A stretch of DNA of 64,000 nucleotides from Harmothoe impar. Its lineage: Eukaryota; Annelida; Polychaeta; Phyllodocida; Polynoidae. Shown here piece by piece: positions 46,420 through 57,421 of this stretch. Each line of letters opens with the position of its first letter. The first letter of the stretch is position 1. Where the stretch lies: assembly GCA_947462335.1 (NCBI GenBank), contig OX381708.1:3410001-3474000 (forward strand). Reading direction: 5' to 3'. Under the pieces are notes generated by a model. The model saw nothing but the letters and a program-made list of their open reading frames with translations. It had not been told where the DNA came from and searched no databases. The position numbers and the translations under genes are program-made.

Positions 46420-46734
46420 TCAAATATAGGATGTCAGTGAAGGGCAATATAACATGTCATTCATCCAGGTTTCATTCTGACCAGGCAGATGACACAGCAC
46501 TACATTTAAGGTAAATTGCTGTGATCTGTTGTGTGTGTGTGTGGAAAGATGCATGACTAATCTTTTGAGGTAACCCTTAGGTGGTAGGCAGTGAAATAGC
46601 AAATTGACCTTTGTACCATTTTGGTATTGGTCTCTAGTAATAGCGGTTTCCCCTACTTTTAGTAATTTCCTTGCCCAACAAACACTTTTGCTGTTCTGTA
46701 GACAGCTGCCTAGTGAACTGCATGGATGTATGCA
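46420..46734 (-). CDS. Exon-like ORF of 104 codons, left arm
   Basis: Mirror of 49,325-49,639. No start codon lies near its 5' end, so it would need splicing from an upstream exon. Confidence 0.3.
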   Translation of the reverse strand, partial: CIHPCSSLGSCLQNSKSVCWARKLLKVGETAITRDQYQNGTKVNLLFHCLPPKGYLKRLVMHLSTHTHNRSQQFTLNVVLCHLPGQNETWMNDMLYCPSLTSYI

Positions 46735-47538
46735 TTAAACAGTGGTGCAAATTTTGATCAGACATTACCATCAGGTACATGTTACCACCATCCAGAGTAT
46801 GCTACATTTTTGCTACATTTTTGGGTATATGAAAAATACCTACACCATTATAGCATTTTGAAGTGTTGAATGTTTTGTTAGTCAATACTGGTAAAGTAAT
46901 CTCAAATAGAGGTGGATCATTGGAGAATCAGCTTGTCAACGCACAATTCTTATGACTCTTGGTTAAGCTCAGAGTGAAAACAAATGTGCATCCGTATTTG
47001 CATAAAATGTATAAAGTCAAAATGAAATTACATGTATATTCATAAGAAATCAGCATGTCACTATCTATTTTAAAGTATTTCAATTAACCTGTACAGATGT
47101 TATCTAGCCCAAATGCTATAAGAGTCCCATGTACAATTTTCGGGATGCTCTTTTGACATGGGCTTTGCTGTTTAACTTTTAAGTCAAGGACAGGTACCCA
47201 TGTGTTATATTGATCTGACCAACCTAACCAGCTGACTATAGCCTCTCACTGTTTCCATAACCTATGGTCCTGTGAGTCAGAATGTCCTCTTCTTCATATA
47301 CATTTCGTTCTTTGATGACATTAGTTTTTTGGGGGGGTGGCTCTCTTTTTGACCTACTATCCTACATAATGGTCCCCCGCATCTCCTACACATTCCCAAC
47401 CATAACCTACTGACCTACATAAAATGGGGTTATGAATAAGATTTAAGTTGAGGGCTTGTGATTGTTTAGTAAGTGTTGAATCTCTCCACTTTCAAAACAA
47501 GATGCGTTTCTCAGGGGTATGATGCAGCTTTAGTTGTC

Positions 47539-47697
47539 TCAGCATGTCAGGTCGACGGGACGTTGAATAGCTACACTGTTCTGGGCAAAGTTAGCCTTGA
47601 GGGTAACTTCCATGAATAATGGTAGCATTCTGGTGAGGCTATACTTTTTTGCGAAATCTTTTCCACAGGCAAGACAGGAATATCTGTCTGTCGGCAT
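47539..47697 (-). CDS. Zinc-finger-like ORF from the palindrome centre, left arm
   Basis: Mirror of the ORF starting at 48,362. Both copies are transcribed away from the central spacer. Confidence 0.4.
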   Translation of the reverse strand: MPTDRYSCLACGKDFAKKYSLTRMLPLFMEVTLKANFAQNSVAIQRPVDLTC

Positions 47698-47786
47698 GGA
47701 TCTGTGCAAACAAGATGGTGATCTATTATATTGTTGTTTCTTTTCTAGGTCTCTCTGCAGTTTTGCAAGGAAGAAAGCAATGGGTC

Positions 47787-47818
47787 TTTTATATTCCCTC
47801 GCATCGCCTCCCAATTGG
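47787..47818 (-). promoter_or_regulatory. CCAAT and TATA boxes of the left-arm central promoter
   Basis: The minus-strand CCAAT (47,814-47,818) lies 20 bases before TATAAAA (47,787-47,793). Mirror of 48,241-48,272. Confidence 0.55.
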
Positions 47819-47993
47819 TTGTTGATGCAGTGGGTACTTTATAGTCCCAGGCATTGTCTCTTTGCATGCTTGTTGATGCCCCCTCCACTGTATGCTGGGG
47901 AGGAAGGCTTTACTTTGGTACCCCGCATCCCTGCACAATCTCAACCATGACCTACTGACCTACACATTGGTCCCCCGCATTGTGCATGATGCA

Positions 47994-48065
47994 GGGGGTG
48001 CAGGGGACCAAAGTCCCAGGCATCCCCCACATGTTCCCCGCATCTTTTGCTGTGGGGAACATGCA
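47994..48065. other. 72-bp palindrome spacer made of two hairpins
   Basis: The left half folds as GGGGGTGC...GCATCCCCC with an inner GGGAC/GTCCC pairing. The right half folds as CATGTTCCCC...GGGGAACATG. The two are unrelated in sequence. With the long arms paired, the centre would form a T- or cross-shaped structure, as at terminal palindromes of some hairpin-ended linear DNAs. Confidence 0.7.
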
Positions 48066-48097
48066 TGCATCATGCACAATGCGGGGGACCAATGTGT

Positions 48098-48111
48098 AGG
48101 TCAGTAGGTCA
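48098..48111 (+). promoter_or_regulatory. DR2 site upstream of the right-arm central promoter
   Basis: AGGTCAGTAGGTCA, a perfect direct repeat with two-base spacing, about 155 bases upstream of the TATA box. The mirror is at 47,948-47,961. An imperfect copy (AGGTCAGTAGGTTA) lies at 48,643. Confidence 0.5.
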
Positions 48112-48240
48112 TGGTTGAGATTGTGCAGGGATGCGGGGTACCAAAGTAAAGCCTTCCTCCCCAGCATACAGTGGAGGGGGCATCAACAAGCATGCAAAGA
48201 GACAATGCCTGGGACTATAAAGTACCCACTGCATCAACAA

Positions 48241-48272
48241 CCAATTGGGAGGCGATGCGAGGGAATATAAAA
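48241..48272 (+). promoter_or_regulatory. CCAAT and TATA boxes of the right-arm central promoter
   Basis: CCAAT at 48,241-48,245 and TATAAAA at 48,266-48,272 have usual core-promoter spacing. A second TATAAAG lies at 48,216. The first ATG downstream of a start site near 48,300 is at 48,362, so the longer ORF reading from 48,245 is not the true start. Confidence 0.55.
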
Positions 48273-48361
48273 GACCCATTGCTTTCTTCCTTGCAAAACT
48301 GCAGAGAGACCTAGAAAAGAAACAACAATATAATAGATCACCATCTTGTTTGCACAGATCC

Positions 48362-48520
48362 ATGCCGACAGACAGATATTCCTGTCTTGCCTGTGGAAAA
48401 GATTTCGCAAAAAAGTATAGCCTCACCAGAATGCTACCATTATTCATGGAAGTTACCCTCAAGGCTAACTTTGCCCAGAACAGTGTAGCTATTCAACGTC
48501 CCGTCGACCTGACATGCTGA
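48362..48520 (+). CDS. Zinc-finger-like ORF from the palindrome centre, right arm
   Basis: The ATG at 48362 lies about 90 bases past a TATA box. The first residues contain a C2H2-finger-like half, C-x2-C-x3-F-x5-L, but the expected histidines are absent in this frame. About 100 bases downstream another frame reads LKLHHTPEKR, resembling the His end and linker of a finger. Either an intron (candidate donor GTATAG at 48,415) joins the halves, or the gene is frameshifted. A DNA-binding regulator is a tentative inference. Transcription runs outward, away from the spacer. The open frame ends at 48,520. Exon-like ORFs at 49,325 and 50,190 on the same strand may be later exons. Confidence 0.4.
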   Translation: MPTDRYSCLACGKDFAKKYSLTRMLPLFMEVTLKANFAQNSVAIQRPVDLTC

Positions 48521-49324
48521 GACAACTAAAGCTGCATCATACCCCTGAGAAACGCATCTTGTTTTGAAAGTGGAGAGATTCAACACTTACTAAACAATCA
48601 CAAGCCCTCAACTTAAATCTTATTCATAACCCCATTTTATGTAGGTCAGTAGGTTATGGTTGGGAATGTGTAGGAGATGCGGGGGACCATTATGTAGGAT
48701 AGTAGGTCAAAAAGAGAGCCACCCCCCCAAAAAACTAATGTCATCAAAGAACGAAATGTATATGAAGAAGAGGACATTCTGACTCACAGGACCATAGGTT
48801 ATGGAAACAGTGAGAGGCTATAGTCAGCTGGTTAGGTTGGTCAGATCAATATAACACATGGGTACCTGTCCTTGACTTAAAAGTTAAACAGCAAAGCCCA
48901 TGTCAAAAGAGCATCCCGAAAATTGTACATGGGACTCTTATAGCATTTGGGCTAGATAACATCTGTACAGGTTAATTGAAATACTTTAAAATAGATAGTG
49001 ACATGCTGATTTCTTATGAATATACATGTAATTTCATTTTGACTTTATACATTTTATGCAAATACGGATGCACATTTGTTTTCACTCTGAACTTAACCAA
49101 GAGTCATAAGAATTGTGCGTTGACAAGCTGATTCTCCAATGATCCACCTCTATTTGAGATTACTTTACCAGTATTGACTAACAAAACATTCAACACTTCA
49201 AAATGCTATAATGGTGTAGGTATTTTTCATATACCCAAAAATGTAGCAAAAATGTAGCATACTCTGGATGGTGGTAACATGTACCTGATGGTAATGTCTG
49301 ATCAAAATTTGCACCACTGTTTAA

Positions 49325-49639
49325 TGCATACATCCATGCAGTTCACTAGGCAGCTGTCTACAGAACAGCAAAAGTGTTTGTTGGGCAAGGAAATTACTAA
49401 AAGTAGGGGAAACCGCTATTACTAGAGACCAATACCAAAATGGTACAAAGGTCAATTTGCTATTTCACTGCCTACCACCTAAGGGTTACCTCAAAAGATT
49501 AGTCATGCATCTTTCCACACACACACACAACAGATCACAGCAATTTACCTTAAATGTAGTGCTGTGTCATCTGCCTGGTCAGAATGAAACCTGGATGAAT
49601 GACATGTTATATTGCCCTTCACTGACATCCTATATTTGA
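49325..49639 (+). CDS. Exon-like ORF of 104 codons, right arm
   Basis: Open from a TAA at 49322 to the stop at 49639, with the first ATG far inside. If coding, it is a spliced exon. It has several Cys, a basic ARKLLKVGETAITRDQY stretch and a KGYLKRLVMHLSTHTHNR stretch. I recognise no family. It lies on the same strand and between the zinc-finger-like ORF and the Pro/Ser/Thr-rich ORF. Confidence 0.3.
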   Translation, partial: CIHPCSSLGSCLQNSKSVCWARKLLKVGETAITRDQYQNGTKVNLLFHCLPPKGYLKRLVMHLSTHTHNRSQQFTLNVVLCHLPGQNETWMNDMLYCPSLTSYI

Positions 49640-50189
49640 TAAGGAAAGCAGAATTCCAGAAAACATTTAGAACATAAACTATTTGAATATTTTGTTTCAT
49701 TTTCTACATTGTACACATCGGTATAGAATAATTTGAATACAATAACACTCAATGCAATAAGTGCCATCTCCTATATTCGTGACAATTATACTCAACAACT
49801 GTAAGGTGGGAGATTAAGCACTAAATTCCTACATGTATCTAATGGTTGAGGTACATTTATCTTAGTGCTTTCATCCAAGACATATTCTAGATGAGTAAAA
49901 CACAATAAGTCATCAACTAGTAAGGGTATCCTATTTCAATTCATTTCAAAATATAATAATTTGATGGTAATCCTAGTTCCTTTATTCTCTATAATATGAT
50001 ATAAACACCTAAATCAATGTCTTAGCTCTTCATAGATATGATGCAAAGGGTTAGATCCTGGCTAACAAATATATCCATGCATCTATAGTTCCACATGGTA
50101 AGATTTAAAGTTGATGGGTTTATTGCCTCAACTCTTTTGAGTAAGATAATTCATTTGTTTTTGGACAAGCCAATGCTGCATTAAAGTGA

Positions 50190-50828
50190 CACTTCAAAAA
50201 CAAACACAAGCCATCTACTAATGCTTTTAAAGACACTGCCTCCAGCGGTGTCAAATACATAGTTAAATCAAAAAGTGATTCACAAAATAAGAAGGGGTTA
50301 AAGGTGACTGTTAATGACAAGAACACCTCATTTGATACCATTTCCGGCAATGACTATGCCTTACTAAGTTTGGACTGCAACGCCCCCAGCCTCACACCAG
50401 TTGGGTCTGCCACAGGACTCTACCTTGTTGAGGCTAGACTGGCCAACAACAACATCAATGAAGCCACCCAAACTCTCAACACAGAAGTAAATGCTGACCA
50501 GATTCTCTTTGGTTCTTCTCACCCTCCATGTTTACAACTAAGTGACAAACAGATTCAGGATTACTTTGGGACCAACCTAGGACCATCTACCTTCAGTCCT
50601 AACAGTGAATCACCTTTATCAACACCAGTTATTAGTGCACCACAGGAGCCCACTAGTATTAGTGAGCCACTTGATCCCAGTATTAGTTTGTACACCATGA
50701 CAGGTGAAACTGAAACCCCAAAGGGTACAGAAAATGTCTGGTCAACATCCACCTCTACAACAACCTGTTCTCCAGTCCTAGACCAGAAACACATAACCAC
50801 CTTCAGGCTTGGTGCACCTATAGACTAA
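50190..50828 (+). CDS. Pro/Ser/Thr-rich exon-like ORF, right arm
   Basis: 212 codons are open from a TGA at 50187 to the stop at 50828. No ATG occurs in the first 150 codons, so it must be reached by splicing (candidate 3' site CTGCCTCCAG near 50,246). The N-terminal part is Lys-rich (KYIVKSKSDSQNKKGLK), then a mixed segment with LLSLDCN and LYLVEARLANN, and a C-terminal half rich in Pro, Ser and Thr that could be a transactivation or linker region. AATAAA motifs near 51,573 and 51,588 are plausible poly(A) signals. No family is recognised. Its length without stops in AT-rich DNA supports coding. Confidence 0.45.
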   Translation, partial: HFKNKHKPSTNAFKDTASSGVKYIVKSKSDSQNKKGLKVTVNDKNTSFDTISGNDYALLSLDCNAPSLTPVGSATGLYLVEARLANNNINEATQTLNTEVNADQILFGSSHPPCLQLSDKQIQDYFGTNLGPSTFSPNSESPLSTPVISAPQEPTSISEPLDPSISLYTMTGETETPKGTENVWSTSTSTTTCSPVLDQKHITTFRLGAPID

Positions 50829-53800
50829 CAAGCATATGAAAACTCTAGTGATAAACTATCCTTGTCTATAAATCCTCCTCAGGATGGATCAAAACCTGCT
50901 CCAACCATCCCGGTCGGATACTCAGTGCCAGCAGACATTCTAAGTAGCTTTAATACATTACTTAGTTCATATGACAATGACCTGGCTACAGACTTTTCAA
51001 ATTTACATCGGTCATAATTAAGTTAGTTTTTTTTGGTAGTTTACAGTACACATACATACAAAGTTCATTAAGCAATGCTGTTTGGCAATCAGTTTTTTGA
51101 TACATGACTAATTAAAAAAAACATATATGCCACATATTAATTTTCTCAAAATGCATGGTAATATATACATACCTTCTTTTGGTAAGTTACATACTGCTTT
51201 TTAGTGAGATATTATGTTTATTTTTGGTGGAATCTAACTATGAATTTGTCAAAATGCATGATCCTTCCTAAGTGGTGGTAGTACATGTCTGGTAATTGCT
51301 TAGTCCTGTATGGTATTTGTATAATAAGTCAGACAACACATAACTAAAAGACATTTAACCATGTTACTAAGTTAAATGTGGTTGATTATATAAATGCCAC
51401 ACCCATCATGTGTAGAGCATTAACAACTATATAAACTCAACTTTAACTCATATGAAACAGTGCTCATACTGATGGTTTCCATATGAGCTACCAATTTTGT
51501 ATACCATGATGTCTCTCTTCAACCTACCTATAACTGTCACCATTTGCTCAATATTGCACTTTAATAACATGCAAATAAAAAGTTGGCAATAAAAATATAC
51601 AAAACTCCACTCAAACGAAGATGAATCAAATGATACTTTATTATTCTTTCATTGATCTGGGATAAAATAAGTATGTGACTATATAGCTGAATATATAGAA
51701 TGGTAGAATAATGTAAGATAAGCTGGGGGATTGTATATATATATTCAAGCATTTAACTCTCTAAGCCTTAATTTAAAACAGTAAATTGTATATCAACAGT
51801 TATTTTCCCTAACTACCCGGCATCCTCTCATTTTCCAGTTTAGATCTAGAGCAAATCGAATGGGTCTGGGAACTGATTTTATGTGGTCCCTGTCTGTGAA
51901 TTAATTTAAGTGGTCCCTGTAAACTGTACACTCTATCCATCAGAAGTTGTCTCAATAATACATAGCTTTCAAGTCAAGATGTTTTCCTATTCCTCCCAAA
52001 ATTAAAAGATGATAAAATAATATTTTGATTTGTAACTAACTTCTTTTCAAAAAAGATAAAATGTGTTGCTTGTTTCATTTTGTATCCAGATGTATGACCT
52101 TACATAACTGTCAGTAACACAAAATTACACCGTAAAGATAATCAACAAGTAGATTTGGAAAAGAGTTGAAATATAACTAAAATAAGTCAAAGACAAAAGA
52201 TGCACTCAACTATATACTGAGATAATGCTATGCAGCATTTCCAGACAGTTGACTCAATATAGCAAAAGTATTCATCATGGATAACTCTTTTTCGCTCAAC
52301 ATTAAACCAAGTTGCTCCTTTATTTCTTTCCTTTTCTTTGGACATGTAAAGATAAATCAATGGTCAGTGTCACAATGACACCTCCTTATGAGATTGTTTC
52401 CCCAAAAAAGCTCCAGATTTATGCATGATATGTTATCAACTACTTGTGTCATATCCTTATTAAAATGAGGTATTCTGGTCAAATCAGTGTTAAGATTTAT
52501 ACAAAGACATGCTCATTCAAATGAAGTCAACATCGACACACTGTACCATTGCTATTATCTGCAAGGGTGCTTTTCAATTTGACTGGGCTATTACACCCAG
52601 TGCCTATACATGATGGACAGGTAATCAAGGTTTTGTTTTAGTGCTTAAGACTCTTAGACTTTAAATCAACTATAATATCCATTTTCTGAAATGAATATCT
52701 AAGCTTGCATGGTAAGACCAGTGCAGGACATGTTCATTTAAAAACATGTCCAGATCCATCTCAAATCAACATCACCATACATATCTATGTTTGTTAGCAA
52801 CAAAATATACCTATTAAGATTTGTTCTGTGGAGATTAAAAGATTCTTTACTGGAGGGATCTTTCAGCAGGAATGATTGATGACCTAGCTTGGCACAATGC
52901 CTGCTAAAGGTGCATTTTCAGTTGGCAAACAAAGCTGGCAATCATCCTAATATATAATGATGTGCCTCTTTGAAGCATGTCCAAACAGAACCAAACAATC
53001 TTCCCCCTTGAATACTGTATCATATGGTGACTTCATATCACATACATTTTTCTCTCTCTAATTAATACCTTATCAATTATACTGCTCCATCCAGTTTAAG
53101 TTCAGTAAAAAATGTCTGCTATACCTCAAAAGGTGGAGGGATGAAGCTGTTATGCCCTAAAGGGCCTCATTTGATATTCACCAGGGAGGGATTGCTAGGT
53201 TAATCATTAGCTAACCTGGCAATGCCCTTGCCAAACAAAAACATGTTTGATGCGGATTACATGTTCAGCTGGCAAACAACTGAATATGTAATGAGCTCCC
53301 CTCTCATCAATGAATTCCAAATGAGCTTCAAATCACAGGATAAAATCCTTATAAATGCCTGGAGACACTCATTTAATATACAGCAGGAATGATTGATGAC
53401 CTAACCTGGCACTATGCCTGCTAAAAGAGCATGTTCAGTTGGCAAACAAAGTTGGCAAGCAGCTGAATATGTAATGATGTGCCTTTTTGAAGCATGTCCC
53501 AACATGTCCAGACCACTTTTTCCATCAAATACTGCACCATAAGGTGACTGACTACATGTCAGATACAATTTCTTTTCTCTAATTAATACCTAAAAAAATA
53601 TATAATGCTCCATCAAGTCATACCTCAAGCTACGGGAACTTATTAACACATTGATAATTAGTGTACACAGTTCATTTATCGATGCCCCCTAATGAAATCA
53701 TCCATAGATCACATAGCCATAATCATATTTGATCTATTTAGATTAATTAACCAGTGAATCAAATAGTCTTGGCTGGGATTATGTCAGAACCAAACTCCTC

Positions 53801-53939
53801 ATATAGGGTGACAGTTTGCCCATGATACAGCTGGCAAATTTACTGCTTGCAAAGCCTGTCCAAAACCCAATCTGTTGCATTTGATAGGTGGAGGTAATAA
53901 ATAAAAATACAACAAGTAAAATGATATTAGATAAATGTT
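50829..53939. other. AT-rich arm interior, right
   Basis: Mirror of 42,120-45,230, with no extra gene. It contains the substitution 52,688 G against 43,371 T. Confidence 0.5.
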
Positions 53940-53983
53940 TTTTATTCAATAGTTCAGTATCTATATATAGTTATTGTACTTTC

Positions 53984-54184
53984 TTATTTTATATTTTGAC
54001 ATGAGTATGTCTTGGTCATGAAGATTTCTTGGCTCCCATCATTCACCAAGCAGATGCTGGAACTCTCTCTGTATGGGTAAAATTCCCTCCCTACATGGGT
54101 GTAGGTCTGGCTTTGGCTCCTCATATATGTGTGTAATGGGTTAAACCACTTTCCTATGTCTACAAAGCACATTGTCAGTCTCAA
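53984..54184 (-). CDS. Short ORF after the three-exon gene, right arm
   Basis: Mirror of 41,875-42,075, with identical translation. The poly(A) candidate is TTTATT at 53,941-53,946 (AATAAA on the minus strand). Confidence 0.3.
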   Translation of the reverse strand: MRLTMCFVDIGKWFNPLHTYMRSQSQTYTHVGREFYPYRESSSICLVNDGSQEIFMTKTYSCQNIK

Positions 54185-54198
54185 TGGTCAGGTACTTC

Positions 54199-54897
54199 TT
54201 AGATCCAAGTAATATGGCAAATCTTAATGTCCTCTGATTCCTTTTTAATCTGGTGCATTGCATCATAATCAGGCATAATGATGTAATGAGACCCTGCCCT
54301 CTGCATCTTGTTGATGCTGTTGATATACCATGGGCTTAGCCTAAGATCTCTGTCACCAACCTTTCCCAGTTGCCTGTCAAAAAAATATCTGTCCTGCATT
54401 AAAGAACAGCCTTTGCACCCTCCTAGGCTCAGCTGACTGCTTTATGAATCCCATGAAATAAAAACACATCTTTGGGAACTCACTGAAATGTCAGCTTAGG
54501 GTGAGTCTCTTACGAGATCTGCATAAAAGGTGATGGCTCTAGTGGTTCTGACGGATCTGAAGTTGTCCCTGGGCTGCTTTTTGACTCAGCTTGGTGCTTG
54601 AGGTGTTTGAGAACAGTTTCCATGTTAAGTAGATTGGGTGCTGTTAAATCATTTGAGTGGTCAATCTCCATATCTTCATAACTCTCTTCATCCTGTTTCT
54701 AATAAGAAATGAACCAATTAAAATCTCACATACTTTTTTTAACATCATTGACTCAGTATATAATAATAACCAGTATTCTGTATACTTAAAAAATGCCATT
54801 AATATAAGTCAAAAACAATACCTACAGTAAGAAAGATACTCACATAAGCTGGATGACACTGGATGTGTGCAGAAGTCTGGATGGCTAGTGTCTCCAT
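54199..54897 (-). CDS. Small three-exon gene of unknown function, right arm
   Basis: Mirror of the left-arm gene, with exons 54897-54844, 54698-54514 and 54373-54199. The coding sequence is identical. The substitution at 54,790 (A, against G at 41,269) falls in the first intron. Both copies keep the splice signals. Confidence 0.5.
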
Positions 54898-55674
54898 GGA
54901 TCCGGCTTAAATGTGGGTCAAAGCTCTTTTAATAGAAAAAAACACCAAAAATACTAAATTTATGCATAATTAATCATGAATTAACTGTCTGTTATGCCTC
55001 AAAAGGTGTATAAGCCATTATCAGCCAAGGGGGCTTATTTAATATTCGGCAAGGAGAGATTGATGGGTTTATCAAGGGTCTAATTTAAAATTGCTTTGAA
55101 ATGACATGTGGCCAAATTGGTGCCAACAAGTTCATGTTGATGTGAAATGTGCCCAAAAGCAGTGCCAAACAAAACCCTTTGATGTGCACCTGGACAGATG
55201 CCATCAGTATATGTTTGATCTCAGACATACCCAAACAGATGCCAACCAAGATTCTTTGATGTGAATCTGGACAGGTGTCAGGATATGTTAGCTGTGAGAC
55301 GTGCCTAAACAAGTGCCAGCAAGGTCTCTTTGATGTGATTTGTGTCAATACATGTCTCAACTGACCACTGTCTAATATGATTTCTTATATACACTACCAG
55401 GCTAATAAAGCATTATCAAATATATACCTTTATAATTCAATAGACAAAACTGTATACGTGTCCCTCGGTATACATGCACATGATATGACTATCAGAGTAA
55501 CATGTTCAGTTGGCAAAGCATCTGAATATATAATGACGTGCCTCTTTGAAGCATGTCCAAACAGAGCCAAACCACTTTTTCCTTTGGAAACTGTACCATA
55601 TGGTGACAGGTGCCAGCCACATCTGTTTGATATGATAGCACCAAAACAGGTGCCAGCAGTGTCTCTTTGATGTG

Positions 55675-55694
55675 AAACATGTCCAGACATGTCT
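55675..55694. promoter_or_regulatory. Perfect p53-family consensus sites, right arm
   Basis: Mirror of 40,365-40,384. The other two mirrors are at 56,097-56,116 and 56,963-56,982. Confidence 0.5.
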
Positions 55695-57399
55695 CAAACT
55701 CAATATATATATTGATATGCCTCTTTCAAGCATGTCCAAACAGATCCAAACCGTTTTTCTTTTGAATACTGTACTATATTGTGACTTCATATCAAGTATA
55801 TATTCTATGCAATTAATATCTGATAATAACGTCATAATGCTCTATCCAGCCTAACTTCATATCAATCTCTATCCTACATAACTTAAGTGTGACATGAATG
55901 ATTAATGAGGTTACATGTTCAAACATGTCTAAAGGATGGCCTGAATGCATTCATAATGAGCTTTCACTTTGGTCACTTGCCAAATATCCATGTTATGCTT
56001 ATCATTAACATTTCAAAACTGTGACATGAATAAGTAATGAGGCTACATGTTCAAACATGTCAATATGGTGACCTACTTAAACTCATCTTTGATGTGAAAC
56101 ATGTCCAGACATGTCTCCAACTCAAGCAGCCAAATATATATTGATGTGCCTGTTTCAAGCATGTCAAAACAGATCCAACCCCTTTTTCCTTTGAATACTG
56201 TACATTATAGTGACTTCATATCAAATACAATATATATATTCTATGTAATTTATGTCTAATCAAAATGCAATGCTCTATCCAGCCTAACTTCATATCCATC
56301 TCTATCCTACATAACTTTAGTGTGGCATGATTAATTAATGAGGCTACATGTTCAAACATGTCTAAAGGAGGAACTAATTGCATTCATAATGAGATTCTAC
56401 TTTGGCCACTTGCAAAATTTCCATGTTATGCACATCATTAACATTTTAAAACTGTGACATGAATAATTAATAAGGCTACATGTTCAAACATGTCCATATG
56501 GTTAAAATTCCTTTGATATAACATGTGGCCAAAGTGGTGCCAACAAGTTCATGTTGAAGTGAGATGTGTCCAAAAGCAGTGCCAAAAAAACTCTTTGATG
56601 TGAATCTGTAAAGGTGTCAGGATATGTTGGATGTGAGATGTGCCTAAACAGGTGCCAGCAAGGTCTCTTTGATGTGATTTGTGTCAATATATGTCTCAAC
56701 TAACCACTGTCTAAGATGATTTCTTATATACACATTTGATTCCACTACCAGGTTTAATAAAGCATTATCAAATTATACCTTTGATTCATAATTCAATAGA
56801 CAAAGCTGTATAAACGTCCCTCTGCATACATGCACATGATATGACTATCAGAGGAACATGCTCATTTGGCAAAACATCTGAATATATAATGACGTGCCTC
56901 TTTGAAGCATGTCCAAACAGAGCCAAACCATTTTTCCTTTGAAGCTAGGTCTCTTTGATGTGAAACATGTCCAGACATGTCTCAAACTCAAGCAGCCAAA
57001 TATATATTGATGTGCCTGTTTCAAGCATGTCAAAACAGATCCAAACTGTTTTTCCTTTGAATACTGTACCATATGGTGACTTCATATCAAATACAATATA
57101 TATTCTATGCAATTAATATCTGCTGATAATATAATGCTCTATCCAGCCTAACTTCATATCCATCTGTATCCTACATAACTTAAGTGTAACATGAATAATT
57201 AATGAGGCTACATGTTCAAACATGTCCAAAGGATGACCTAAATGCATTCATAATGAGCTTTGATTTTAGTCACTTGCCAAATATCCAATTAACATTTTAA
57301 AACTGTGACATGAATAATTAATGAAGCTACATGTTCAAACATGTCCATATGGTGACCTACTTAAACTCATGTCATGCATATCGTTGACCTACTTAGCAA

Positions 57400-57421
57400 T
57401 GACCTACTGACCTACTGACCT
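57400..57421 (-). promoter_or_regulatory. AGGTCA DR2 cluster, outer tip of right arm
   Basis: Mirror of 38,638-38,659. Confidence 0.5.

Noticed and set aside
48245..48520. 91-codon ORF starting at 48,245 as the full zinc-finger protein
   Set aside because: Its start overlaps the CCAAT/TATA promoter; the ATG at 48,362 is the likelier start.
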